A DNA stretch of 25,232 nt from Bacillota bacterium (GTDB taxonomy: Bacteria > Bacillota > Limnochordia > Limnochordales > ZCTH02-B6). Of the stretch, positions 1 through 8,054 are shown one piece after another. The notes under the pieces are model-generated. The model was not told the origin of the DNA, made no database searches, and saw nothing but the letters and a program-made list of their open reading frames with translations. The position numbers were made by a program, and so were the translations under genes. Each line of letters begins with the position of its first letter. The stretch's first letter is position 1. The DNA is taken from the NCBI GenBank assembly GCA_017578085.1, contig PKQR01000015.1, positions 1 to 25,232 of the forward strand, written 5' to 3'.

Positions 1-274
1 CCGCCAGGACCGCCATGTGCTCGGGCCGATCGCGGCGGGCGAGGATTCCGCCGTGCACGGCCGGATGCAAGGTCTTGACCCGCCCGTCCAAGATCTCGGG
101 AAACCCGGTCACGTCGGACACCGCTGTGACCGGCACGTGTTCCCTGAGCACCGCCGCCGTGCCGCCCGTGGACACGATCTCAAAGCCGAGGGCCACAAGC
201 CCCCGGGCGAAGTCTACGATGCCCCGCTTGTCCGAAACGCTGATCAAAGCGCGCCGCCTTTGGGCCGCATGCAT
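1..274 (-). CDS. purH: PurH N-terminal part (IMP cyclohydrolase domain), cut by window edge
   Basis: This is the start of the bifunctional enzyme that formylates AICAR and closes the ring to IMP, the last two steps of de novo purine synthesis. Only the first 91 residues are in the window. They hold the MGS-like fold of the IMP cyclohydrolase domain, with the family motifs STGGTA, SDVTGFPEILDGRVKTLHP and HGGILARRD. The ATG at 274 is chosen because AGGAGGA lies about 6 bases upstream and overlaps the TAG stop of purN, so the two genes are almost certainly co-translated. It is the most distal purine gene visible. The transformylase domain lies beyond base 1 and cannot be judged. Confidence 0.95.
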   Translation of the reverse strand, partial: MHAAQRRRALISVSDKRGIVDFARGLVALGFEIVSTGGTAAVLREHVPVTAVSDVTGFPEILDGRVKTLHPAVHGGILARRDRPEHMAVLA

Positions 275-285
275 GCTGTGTCCTC

Positions 286-897
286 CTATTCTGCCTCCCG
301 AATGATCACCCGGCGGCCGTCGATCACAAGCCGCCCTTCGGCAAACAGCCGGATGGCTTCGGGGTAAATGCGGTGCTCTTCCTGGCGGATGCGGGCCGCG
401 AGGGTCTCGGGCGTATCGTCCGGCAGCACCGGCACCGCCGCCTGCAGCACGATGGGACCGGTGTCGACCCCTTCATCGACAAAGTGCACGGTGCAACCGC
501 TCACCCGCACGCCGTACTCCAGCGCCTGCCGAGGCGCATCAAGGCCGGGAAACGCCGGCAGGAGCGAGGGATGAATGTTGAGGATTCGCCACCGAAACCG
601 CTCCACCAGCCAAGCAGGCAAGATCCGCATGAAACCCGCGAGCGCGACCAAGTCCACCCTCGCTTCCACCAGTTTCTCCTCGACCAGGCGGAAAAACGGC
701 TCGCGGCCCCCCACCTCCCGGGGCGACACGCCCAGCACCGGCACGCGATAAGCTCGGGCTAACCTTAATGCCGGCGCTTGCGGGTTGTCGGAGAGCACCA
801 GCACCGGCTGCGCGTTGAGGCCGCCCGCAGCTGCCTCCTTGAGGATCGCCTCGAGATTGCTCCCCCGCCCGGATACGAGCACCGCCAACCGGATCAT
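286..897 (-). CDS. purN: Phosphoribosylglycinamide formyltransferase PurN (folate-dependent)
   Basis: PurN moves the formyl group of 10-formyl-tetrahydrofolate to GAR, step three of purine synthesis in the cytosol. The 203-residue protein has the usual length. It begins MIRLAVLVSGRGSN, with the GRGSN phosphate loop. It carries the catalytic set NIHPSLLP (Asn and His) and DEGVDTGPI (Asp). The family's usual GLHA is GLDA here, a small departure next to the active site. The ATG at 897 overlaps the purM stop as ATGA, so translation is coupled. The reading frame stays open upstream, but that region lies inside purM and has no homology, so the longer start is rejected. It ends with TAG. Confidence 0.96.
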   Translation of the reverse strand: MIRLAVLVSGRGSNLEAILKEAAAGGLNAQPVLVLSDNPQAPALRLARAYRVPVLGVSPREVGGREPFFRLVEEKLVEARVDLVALAGFMRILPAWLVERFRWRILNIHPSLLPAFPGLDAPRQALEYGVRVSGCTVHFVDEGVDTGPIVLQAAVPVLPDDTPETLAARIRQEEHRIYPEAIRLFAEGRLVIDGRRVIIREAE

Positions 898-1943
898 GGC
901 CCATCCCCGTACCCGACGACCTCGACGCCGGGCTCGCCGGCCACCACCTGGCCGATGATCCACGCCGGCTGGCCGAGCCCGTTCAAGTGGCGCACGGCCG
1001 CCTCCGCCTGGTCCTTGGGGACGATGACCGCCATGCCGACGCCCAAGTTGAAGGTGCGCAGCATCTCCTTGCCGCTCACCGGGCCCATCTCGCGGATCAA
1101 GCGGAAGATAGGCGGTACCGGCCAGCTTCCCCAATACAGGCAGGCGCGGGTGCCCGGAGCCATGGCCCGGGGCAGGTTTTCCGGCAAGCCCCCGCCCGAA
1201 ATGTTGGCGATTCCCCGCACCTCGACGGCTTCGCATAGGCTCAAGACCGGCCGGACGTAAATCGCGGTCGGCTCCAGCAGCTCCTCCGCCAGGGTCCGGC
1301 CCAACTCTGGCACTACGGAGTCGAGCGCAAGCTGCGCCCGCTCCAGCAGGACCCGGCGGGCCAGCGAATAACCGCTGCTGTGCAACCCTGTGGAGGCCAG
1401 GCCGATGATCGCGTCGCCGGGCGCGACACGGCTGCCGTCGATGAGGCGGTTTCTCGGCACGACGCCGACCGCGAAACCCGCGATGTCGTACTCCCCCGGC
1501 GCGTAAAACCCGGGCATTTCCGCGGTTTCCCCGCCCAAGAGCGCACAGCCCGCCTCCCGGCAGCCCGCCGCGACGCCGCGGACGATGGCCGCCACCTGGT
1601 CGGGATCGAGCTTGCCCACGGCCACGTAGTCAAGGAAGAACAGCGGCCGCGCACCGTGGCAGATGATGTCGTTAACGCAGTACGCGACGGCGTCGATGCC
1701 GATCGTGTCGTGCCGGCCGGTCAGGAAGGCTACCTTGAGCTTGGTGCCCACCCCGTCGCAGCCGGCCACCAGCACCGGTGCCTCGGGACCGTCGCCCAAG
1801 ACATACGCGCCGCCGAAGGCGCCGGGCGGCAATACCACCTCGGGCCCCAGCGTGGCCTGGGCCAAGGCCTTGATCTTTTCCACGGCCCGGTAGCCGGCTT
1901 CGATGTCGACCCCGCTGGCCTTGTACGTCAGCTCCTCACGCAC
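894..1943 (-). CDS. purM: Phosphoribosylformylglycinamidine cyclo-ligase PurM (AIR synthetase)
   Basis: PurM closes the imidazole ring of FGAM with ATP to give AIR, step five of purine synthesis. The 349 residues match the family length. The protein has the PurM/ThiL/SelD kinase-like fold. Visible motifs are GCDGVGTKLKVAF near the N-terminus, LLGGETAEMPGFY in the middle and the ISGGGLPENLPR turn. It starts with GTG at 1943. That start lies inside the last codons of purF (8-bp overlap), with a GGAGGGG stretch upstream in purF, and the gene ends in ATGA with purN. This order, F-M-N-H, is the common Bacillus order. PurL and ThiL in this same window belong to the same structural superfamily but are clearly distinct genes. 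Confidence 0.96.
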   Translation of the reverse strand: MREELTYKASGVDIEAGYRAVEKIKALAQATLGPEVVLPPGAFGGAYVLGDGPEAPVLVAGCDGVGTKLKVAFLTGRHDTIGIDAVAYCVNDIICHGARPLFFLDYVAVGKLDPDQVAAIVRGVAAGCREAGCALLGGETAEMPGFYAPGEYDIAGFAVGVVPRNRLIDGSRVAPGDAIIGLASTGLHSSGYSLARRVLLERAQLALDSVVPELGRTLAEELLEPTAIYVRPVLSLCEAVEVRGIANISGGGLPENLPRAMAPGTRACLYWGSWPVPPIFRLIREMGPVSGKEMLRTFNLGVGMAVIVPKDQAEAAVRHLNGLGQPAWIIGQVVAGEPGVEVVGYGDGP

Positions 1944-3336
1944 AGTGCTCCATCCCCTCCAGGGCGTGCTCGTGCGCTTCCGGCTCCTCGGGCACGGGTT
2001 CCGGGTAAACGCCGGTCATGCAGGCGAGGCAAAGACGGTCGGCACTGACGCCCACCGCCTGGCACAATCCCTCGACGCTCAGAAAATAGAGGGAGTCGGC
2101 GCCGATGTACCGGCGTATCTCCTCGATGGTCCGCTGGGCGGCGATCAGCTTCTTGCGGGACGAGATGTCGATGCCGTAGCGGCACGGGTGCAAAAACGGC
2201 GGCGCCGCCACGTACATGTGCACTTCCCGCGCCCCAGCGTCCCGCACCAGCGCGACAGTGCGCCGCGACGTCGTGCCCGTTACGATGGAGTCGTCCAGCA
2301 CGACGACCCGCTTGCCTTCGAGCACCCGGCGGTTGGGGTTGAGCTTGACTTTGACCGCGAGGGGGCGCATGCCCTCTTCGGGATTGATGAACGTCCGCCC
2401 GACGTACCGGTTCTTGACCAGGCCGATCTCGAACGGGATGCCGGCGGCTTCCGCAAATCCCATCGCGGCTGACGTGCCCGAGTCGGGCGCGGCGATGACC
2501 ACGTCGGCCTCCACCGGCCGCTCCTCATACAGACGGCGCCCGATGGCCTTGCGCACCAGGTGCACGTTGCGGTCAAACAGCTCGGAATCGGGCCGGGAGA
2601 AGTAGATGTACTCGAATGCGCACGGGGCCCGGCCGTCGGCCGCCCCCGGCAGCCGCCGCCGGCGCATGCCGCCCCCGTCCACAGACAAGAGCTCTCCCGG
2701 CGCCACTTCGTGCACCTCGTCCACGCCAAGGGCCGCCAAGGCGCAGCTCTCCGACGCGACGATAAACGTATCGCCCGCCCGTCCCCAGCACAGGGGCCGG
2801 ATGCCGTACGGATCCCGAAACGCCAGCAGCCGGTCACGGGTGAGCATCACGACGGCGTAGCCGCCGCGGATGGCCGACATGGTGCGCAGGGCGGCCGTGT
2901 CCGGATCGTCGTCGGCGAAGCGGGCAAACATGTTGAGGATGACTTCCGCATCGCTGGTTGTTTGAAACACCGAACCCTTGCGCTGCAGCTCCGCCCTAAG
3001 CTCCCGGCCGTTGACCAAGTTGCCGTTGTAGACCACGGCCACGGGACCGCGGCTGGTATAGGCCACAAGCGGCTGGGTGTTGACCGCGTGCGCCGCTCCC
3101 GTCGCCGAGTAGCGGACGTGCCCGATGCCCATGGACCCGGGCAGTCCGGCCAGCCGTTGCCGGTCGAACACGTCGGGGACAAGTCCCATCCCTTTATAAA
3201 GGTGCACATCGGCGCCGTCGGCCACCGCCACGCCGCAGGACTCCTCGCCCCGATGCTGCAAGGCGTAGAGCCCAAGGTAGATGAGGTCCGCCGCCCGGGA
3301 CCCCGCAGGCCCCAGCACCCCAATAACACCGCACAT
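1936..3336 (-). CDS. purF: Amidophosphoribosyltransferase PurF, Fe-S type, no propeptide
   Basis: PurF makes phosphoribosylamine from PRPP and glutamine, the committed step of purine synthesis. Residues 2-230 form the Ntn glutaminase domain with nucleophile Cys2. The rest is a phosphoribosyltransferase domain with the PRPP loop VVVLDDSIVTGTTSRRTV at about 344-361. Cys239, Cys385, Cys436 and Cys439 sit where the Bacillus enzyme binds its 4Fe-4S cluster, in CAFEYIYFSRPD, HPCRYGID and CLAC. Unlike the Bacillus subtilis enzyme, whose propeptide is cleaved off before the Cys, this protein starts MCGVIG. No earlier start is possible, because the purL stop TAG is in the same frame two codons upstream (TAG CCC ATG). 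The ribosome binding site is GGGAGGGGGG. Removal of Met1 by an aminopeptidase would suffice for maturation (inference). Confidence 0.97.
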   Translation of the reverse strand: MCGVIGVLGPAGSRAADLIYLGLYALQHRGEESCGVAVADGADVHLYKGMGLVPDVFDRQRLAGLPGSMGIGHVRYSATGAAHAVNTQPLVAYTSRGPVAVVYNGNLVNGRELRAELQRKGSVFQTTSDAEVILNMFARFADDDPDTAALRTMSAIRGGYAVVMLTRDRLLAFRDPYGIRPLCWGRAGDTFIVASESCALAALGVDEVHEVAPGELLSVDGGGMRRRRLPGAADGRAPCAFEYIYFSRPDSELFDRNVHLVRKAIGRRLYEERPVEADVVIAAPDSGTSAAMGFAEAAGIPFEIGLVKNRYVGRTFINPEEGMRPLAVKVKLNPNRRVLEGKRVVVLDDSIVTGTTSRRTVALVRDAGAREVHMYVAAPPFLHPCRYGIDISSRKKLIAAQRTIEEIRRYIGADSLYFLSVEGLCQAVGVSADRLCLACMTGVYPEPVPEEPEAHEHALEGMEHCA

Positions 3337-3339
3337 GGG

Positions 3340-5562
3340 CTATGTCCCCCCTCCCGTGTCCATCGAGGCGGGAAGAGCACCCCGCCACGCCTTGTCCATG
3401 TCGGTCAGGCTCACGTTGACGGCTTCGGCGCCGTTTACCGAGATGATCAGCGCATTCCCGCCCGTGCGCCCAAGGCGCGTCAGCGGCACACCGGCCGCGT
3501 CGGCCAGCGCCTGCAAAGCCGGCCAGTCTCCTTCTCGCAGGGACACGACGATGCGGGACTGGGTCTCGCCAAACAGCAGCGCGTCGGTGCGGCCGGCGAA
3601 GGACAGGTCAAGCCGCGCGCCTACGCCGCCCACAAGGCAGCTCTCGGCCACCGCTACCGCAAGGCCGCCGTCGGAACAGTCGTGGGCGGACTGGACGAGC
3701 CCCTTGCGGATGGCGCTCAGGCACACCGCCTGCACCCGCCGCTCGAGGTCCAAATCCAGCCGTGGCGGCAATCCCCGCACCTCCCCGTGGATGACGGCCA
3801 AGTACTCGCTGGCCCCCAACTCCTCCCTGGTTTCCCCGAGCAGGGCGACGACGAGGTCCTCGCCCGGGAATCCCATTCCGACCACCTGGTCCACATCGTC
3901 CACTACGCCCACTACCCCGACGATGGGCGTCGGCGGGATCGGCGTGCCGTCGTGCTCGTTGTAGAGGCTGACGTTGCCGCCGGTGACGGGCGTGCCCAGG
4001 GCTTCGCAGGCACGGCTCATGCCCTCCACCGCCTCCTTCAGCGTCCAGAACACCTCAGGCTTTTCGGGGCTGCCGAAGTTGAGGCAGTTGGTGATCCCCA
4101 CCGGCCGGCCGCCGCTGCAGACGACGTTGCGGGCCGCTTCCGCCACCGCGATCATGCCGCCGGTCAGCGGGTCCAGCTGGCAGTAGCGGGCGTTGCCGTC
4201 CATCTTGAGGGCGACGGCCCGCCGGGTGCCGGGGATGCGCACGACGGCGGCGTCGGCGCGGCCCGGCCCCAGCACCGTCCCACCGCCCACCTCGGAGTCG
4301 TACTGGGTATACGCCCACGCCTTCTCCGCGACGGTTGGGCTGGCCAAGAGCCGCAGGAGCACGGCGCCCAAATCGGCGGGCTCGGGCACGGAGGCCAAAT
4401 CCAATGCCTGGCGCTGCTCCAGGTCAGCCGGGCGCTCCGCCGGTGGATCGTACACGGGCGCTTGGCTCGTCAGGGCCTGCACGGGCACCTCCGCCGCGAC
4501 CTGCCCCCGGTGGCGCACCCGCAGTACCGGTTCGGCGATGACGGTGCCGATGGTGGCGCTGGGGACGCCGTGGCGGCGGCAGATGGCATGCACCTGCTCT
4601 TCGTACCCCTGCCGCACAATGACCAGCATCCGTTCCTGCGACTCGGACAGCATGATCTCGTAGGCGTCCATGCCTGCCTCCCGCTGCGGCACTCGGTCCA
4701 AGTCGATCTCGATGCCGCAGCCGCCCCGGGCGGCCGTTTCCGCGCACGAGGACGTCAGCCCGGCAGCACCCATGTCCTGAATGCCGACCACGAAACCCTG
4801 GTCGATCAGCTCCAGGCACGCTTCGATGAGCCGCTTTTCGGCTAAGGGGTCCCCGGTCGGGACGGACGGCCGGCGGGCCTCGGTCTCCCGCCCCAGCTGG
4901 TCGGAGGCAAAGGTGGCGCCGTGAATGCCGTCCCTCCCGGTAGCCGAGCCGACGTAGATGACGGAGTTGCCCGGCCCGGCCGCCACCGCCCGGGTGAGCC
5001 GCCTGCGGGGAAGGAGTCCCACGCACATGACGTTCACCAGGGGATTATGCCGGTAACCCGGGTCAAACCGGATCTCACCGCCGACCGTGGGCACTCCGAC
5101 GCCGTTCCCGTAGCCGCTGACGCCGGCCACGACGCCGGCGAACAAGTGTCGCACCCGCTCGTCGTCGAGAGGACCGAACCGCAGCGAGTCGAGGAGCGCG
5201 ATGGGACGGGCGCCCATGGCCAAGACGTCCCGCAGGATGCCGCCGACGCCGGTCGCGGCCCCGTGGTACGGCTCAACGGCCGACGGGCGGTTGTGGGATT
5301 CGCAGCGGAAGGCCACCAGCGTGTCGCCGGCGCCCACGTCGATGACGCCGGCGTTTTCCCCAGGGCCTACCACCACCGCTTCTCCTTTTGTCGGGAACCG
5401 TTTCAAAAGGAGCTTAGAATGCTTGTAGGCGCAATGTTCGGACCACAGGACGGCGAACATGCCCAGCTCCACCCGGTTGGGCTCGCGGCCCAGAAGCTCC
5501 AGGATGCGCCGGTATTCTTCGTCCTTCAGCCCCATGGCCCGCCAAGGAGCCTGCGTGCTCAT
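3340..5562 (-). CDS. purL: Phosphoribosylformylglycinamidine synthase small-type PurL
   Basis: PurL converts FGAR to FGAM with ATP and ammonia, step four of purine synthesis. It is about 740 residues, the short form that works as a complex with PurS and with PurQ, which supplies the ammonia. Motifs seen are WSEHCAYKHSK at about 40-50, the ESHNRPSAVEPYHGAATGVGG segment, GAAGLTSSCAETAARGG and NCLNFGSPEKPE. The ATG at 5562 is chosen for GGGAGG about 12 bases upstream. An ATG nine codons inside has no ribosome site, and the longer open frame upstream runs back into purC. Neither purS nor purQ lies beside it; only 71 bases separate it from purC. It ends with TAG in frame with the purF start. Confidence 0.96.
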   Translation of the reverse strand: MSTQAPWRAMGLKDEEYRRILELLGREPNRVELGMFAVLWSEHCAYKHSKLLLKRFPTKGEAVVVGPGENAGVIDVGAGDTLVAFRCESHNRPSAVEPYHGAATGVGGILRDVLAMGARPIALLDSLRFGPLDDERVRHLFAGVVAGVSGYGNGVGVPTVGGEIRFDPGYRHNPLVNVMCVGLLPRRRLTRAVAAGPGNSVIYVGSATGRDGIHGATFASDQLGRETEARRPSVPTGDPLAEKRLIEACLELIDQGFVVGIQDMGAAGLTSSCAETAARGGCGIEIDLDRVPQREAGMDAYEIMLSESQERMLVIVRQGYEEQVHAICRRHGVPSATIGTVIAEPVLRVRHRGQVAAEVPVQALTSQAPVYDPPAERPADLEQRQALDLASVPEPADLGAVLLRLLASPTVAEKAWAYTQYDSEVGGGTVLGPGRADAAVVRIPGTRRAVALKMDGNARYCQLDPLTGGMIAVAEAARNVVCSGGRPVGITNCLNFGSPEKPEVFWTLKEAVEGMSRACEALGTPVTGGNVSLYNEHDGTPIPPTPIVGVVGVVDDVDQVVGMGFPGEDLVVALLGETREELGASEYLAVIHGEVRGLPPRLDLDLERRVQAVCLSAIRKGLVQSAHDCSDGGLAVAVAESCLVGGVGARLDLSFAGRTDALLFGETQSRIVVSLREGDWPALQALADAAGVPLTRLGRTGGNALIISVNGAEAVNVSLTDMDKAWRGALPASMDTGGGT

Positions 5563-5633
5563 GCCAGTCGGGCACCTCCCGTTGCGCTGTCCCCTGCTGT
5601 CCCGCCCGTTCCGTGAGCGATGCAGTTTTCTGC

Positions 5634-6356
5634 CTAGCTTTCCTGCAGGCGGCGCCAGATTTCTTCGTAGCCTTCCAGCACACCGCCCCAGCCCCGGCGG
5701 AAGCGGTCCTTGTCCAGCCGGCGGCCGCTCTCCGCATCCCACACCCGCATCGTGTCGGGCGACAGCTCGTCCGCGACCACCAGCTCGCCTCCAGCAAGGC
5801 CAAACTCCAGCTTGAAGTCGACCAGCACCAGCCCCGCCCGGGCGAAGCGGGCGGACAGGATCTCGTTGACCCGCCGGGCGACGGCTTCCATCCGATCGAC
5901 CACATCGTCGGAAGCGATCCCCAATACCCGGATGTGGTCGCGATTGATCAGCGGATCGCCCAGATCATCCCGCTTGTAGTAGTGCTCGACGACCGGCCGG
6001 GACAGCGGCTCGCCTTCGGGCAGGCCCAGCCTCTGGCTCAAGCTGCCGGCCGCGCGGTTGCGGACGACCACCTCCAGGGGCACGATGCGCACCGCGCGGG
6101 CGAGCATTACCCCGGGTTCCCGCTCCTCCAGAAAGTGGGTCGCGACGCCGGCCCGCTCCAGCTCCGCAAAGAGAAGGGCGGAGATACGGCTGTTGAGCAT
6201 GCCCTTGCCCGGTATCTCCGCCCGTTTCCGCCCGTTGCCGGCGGTAATATCGTCCCTGAAAAAGATGAGGACCTGGTCGGGCCGGTCCGTGCCGTAAATG
6301 GTCTTGGCCTTCCCCCGGTAAAGGATGGGCCCAGTCGGCGACCGCGCCTCGCTCAT
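5634..6356 (-). CDS. purC: SAICAR synthetase PurC
   Basis: PurC joins aspartate to CAIR with ATP to give SAICAR. The 240-residue protein has the GKAKTIY nucleotide-binding start, RDDITAGNG, KGMLN, VPLEVVVRNRAAGS and the DELSPDTMRVWD signature near the C-terminus. Two ATG codons are possible, 6362 and 6356. The second is preferred because GGGGGG then lies about 8 bases upstream instead of 2. It is the first gene after a 110-base gap that carries a promoter candidate (6413-6441) and an inverted repeat (6386-6400), so purC through purH may be transcribed separately from purB. It ends with TAG, and 71 bases without a gene follow before purL. Confidence 0.96.
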   Translation of the reverse strand: MSEARSPTGPILYRGKAKTIYGTDRPDQVLIFFRDDITAGNGRKRAEIPGKGMLNSRISALLFAELERAGVATHFLEEREPGVMLARAVRIVPLEVVVRNRAAGSLSQRLGLPEGEPLSRPVVEHYYKRDDLGDPLINRDHIRVLGIASDDVVDRMEAVARRVNEILSARFARAGLVLVDFKLEFGLAGGELVVADELSPDTMRVWDAESGRRLDKDRFRRGWGGVLEGYEEIWRRLQES

Positions 6357-6385
6357 GAACATAGCCCCCCGCCGTTCCGCCTATC

Positions 6386-6400
6386 GTTCGGAATCCGAAC
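6386..6400. promoter_or_regulatory. 15-bp inverted repeat, candidate purine operator
   Basis: GTTCGGAATCCGAAC is a perfect inverted repeat with 7-base arms around one central base. It lies just downstream of the -10 box at 6413-6418 and about 30 bases before purC, so a bound protein would sit on the transcription start. CCGAAC is also the core of the PurBox bound by PurR in Bacillus. There, however, two boxes are spaced about 16 bases apart, whereas here the two cores nearly touch. The repeat is seen directly; its role as an operator is inference. Confidence 0.5.
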
Positions 6401-6412
6401 AAATCCACCCCA

Positions 6413-6441
6413 ATGTTAGCAGACAACCGGCGGGTTGGCAA
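6413..6441 (-). promoter_or_regulatory. Candidate sigma-A promoter for purC-purH
   Basis: Read on the minus strand, TTGCCA (6436-6441) and TAACAT (6413-6418) are separated by exactly 17 bases. This is a 5/6 match to TTGACA and a 4/6 match to TATAAT. It lies in the purB-purC gap and would start transcription about 45-50 bases before purC, over the inverted repeat at 6386-6400. No terminator for purB is seen in the gap, so read-through from purB is also likely. Confidence 0.5.
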
Positions 6442-6470
6442 CCCGATTTCCGTACATTTTCTCCTTTGGT

Positions 6471-7880
6471 TCAGAGTTTGTTCGCCTCTAACCGGGCGAG
6501 CCGCTCCTCCCACCGATCGCAGACGGCCCGCGCCTTGCCCGCCGCGATACCCACGTAACGCTCGGGCTCCGCCAACACGGCCCGCTGCTCAGGCGTCAGC
6601 TTCTCCAGATAGGCCTGCAGCTCCGCGCTTTCCCGCACCAGCTCGGGCAAAGGCCGGCCGAGGCGCTCCGCCTCCAGCGTCAGGCGGCGCACGACTTCAT
6701 GGGCGTCCGGGTGACCGGCGCTGGCCAAGAGGATGTAGAGTGGCTCCGCAATAATCGTGTCGCGGCTTCTGGCGAAATTGCGGGCCATGGCCTCACGGTC
6801 CACGACCAGCCGCTCGGACTCGCGCCCAAGGCGCGCTGCGGCCAGTGCGAGCCCTGCAATGATCTCCACCACAAACCGGCTCGAGGCGGAGTTGGTCAGA
6901 TCCCGCTGGTGCTCGGAGATCTGGTCCATGTACACGGTCATCATCCGCGGCATGAAGGTCTTCCAGAGGCTTTTCACATGCTCGAAATTCCACGGGTTGC
7001 GCTTGTGGGGCATGGTGGACGAGCCGACCTGCTGCGGGTCAAAGGCCTCGCCGGCTTCCCCGATCTCCGTGCGCTGCAGGTGCCGCATGTCGTCGGCAAA
7101 GTTGGCCAGGACGCCAAAGCAGCTGACGAGGGCGTGCACATAGTCCGTCACGTACTCCGGCGCCACGATTTGCGTCGCGTGTTCCCCCGGCTCAAGCCCC
7201 AGGCGCGCCAGCACCTCCCGCTCAAAGGCGTCGGGGTCCGGGAAGAAAAGCGATGCCGCGTTGTAGGCGCCGACCGCGCCCGCCATTTTGCCCCGCAGGT
7301 TGGCCGCGGCCGCAGCGATGCGTTCCATCCGCTCCCCAAGCCGCGCCACGTAGCCTGCCACGGCGAAACCGAAGGTGATGGGCACCGCGTGCTGGCCGTG
7401 GGTTCGGCCGATCTGGAGCGTCTCCGCCTCCCGCCGGGCCAGCGCGATCCACGTGCGCAAAAGGGATCCCAGCCGCGGCAGGAGCACATCGCGGGTCACC
7501 GCCCGGTACTGCAAGGCCCGCGCCGTATCCATAATGTCCATAGAAGTCGCAGTAAAATGGACGTAAGGCCGGGCCTCCTCGGGCAGCCGATCGCGTATGG
7601 CGTTGACCAGGGCCCGCACGTTGTGCCGGGTCTGCCGCTCCCGCTCGTACACTTCCGCGGGCGAAACTTGCGCCGCGGCCTGCCGCACCGCCGCGGCCAC
7701 CTCCGGGCTGCAGACGCCGCGCGCGGCGAGGGCCTCCGTCAGTGCCACCTCCACCTCCAGCTGAAACCGGACGAAGGCGTCCTCCGACAAGTACCGGCGC
7801 AGCTCGGCCGCCAACTCCGGGTCGCTCACCTGGTAACGATGGTCCAATGGGCTGATGTTGGCAAACACGTACGCGTCCAC
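6471..7880 (-). CDS. purB: Adenylosuccinate lyase PurB
   Basis: PurB splits fumarate from SAICAR and from adenylosuccinate, acting in both the IMP and the AMP branch. The 469-residue protein belongs to the fumarase/aspartase superfamily. Its three signatures are TATSMDIMDT at about 110-119, GRTHGQHA at 158-165 (catalytic His) and the flexible loop SSTMPHKRNP at 287-296. The N-terminus, NISPLDHRY, resembles the SPVDGRY start of E. coli-type PurB more than that of Bacillus PurB. The GTG at 7880 is chosen for AGGAGG ten bases upstream; the longer open frame lacks homology. It is the first gene of the purine run. The purE and purK genes that usually stand before it are replaced by the divergent spore-coat island. 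Confidence 0.95.
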   Translation of the reverse strand: MDAYVFANISPLDHRYQVSDPELAAELRRYLSEDAFVRFQLEVEVALTEALAARGVCSPEVAAAVRQAAAQVSPAEVYERERQTRHNVRALVNAIRDRLPEEARPYVHFTATSMDIMDTARALQYRAVTRDVLLPRLGSLLRTWIALARREAETLQIGRTHGQHAVPITFGFAVAGYVARLGERMERIAAAAANLRGKMAGAVGAYNAASLFFPDPDAFEREVLARLGLEPGEHATQIVAPEYVTDYVHALVSCFGVLANFADDMRHLQRTEIGEAGEAFDPQQVGSSTMPHKRNPWNFEHVKSLWKTFMPRMMTVYMDQISEHQRDLTNSASSRFVVEIIAGLALAAARLGRESERLVVDREAMARNFARSRDTIIAEPLYILLASAGHPDAHEVVRRLTLEAERLGRPLPELVRESAELQAYLEKLTPEQRAVLAEPERYVGIAAGKARAVCDRWEERLARLEANKL

Positions 7881-7923
7881 GTAGGCTGCTCCTCCTTTGC
7901 CAAGTAAGTTCCTGACCCGGGCG

Positions 7924-7957
7924 GCGATCCCTTGCACTCAAGGACGCGATCCCTTGC
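7924..7957. repeat. Two 12-bp direct repeats in the divergent purB/coat-island spacer
   Basis: GCGATCCCTTGC occurs at 7924-7935 and again at 7946-7957, a 22-base period, or about two helical turns. Between the copies, CCTTG CACT CAAGG forms a small dyad. The pair lies 44-77 bases upstream of the purB start, in the 174-base spacer shared with the oppositely directed amidoligase gene, so it is a candidate site for a dimeric regulator. No protein is proposed. Elsewhere in the spacer a CATATTGT sequence at 8007-8014 weakly resembles a sigma-E/sigma-K -10 box for the rightward gene. Confidence 0.45.
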
Positions 7958-8054
7958 CGCGGACGCTTCCTCGACGCCCCAGGATTTGCATCCCCCCGCC
8001 GTCCCGCATATTGTGGTACCACCGACCACGCCCGACTCGGGGAGGTTCTCCCCC

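Noticed and set aside
2560..4845. A 761-codon open frame on the plus strand over purF and purL
   Set aside because: Antisense shadow without motifs; the opposite strand encodes two clear enzymes.
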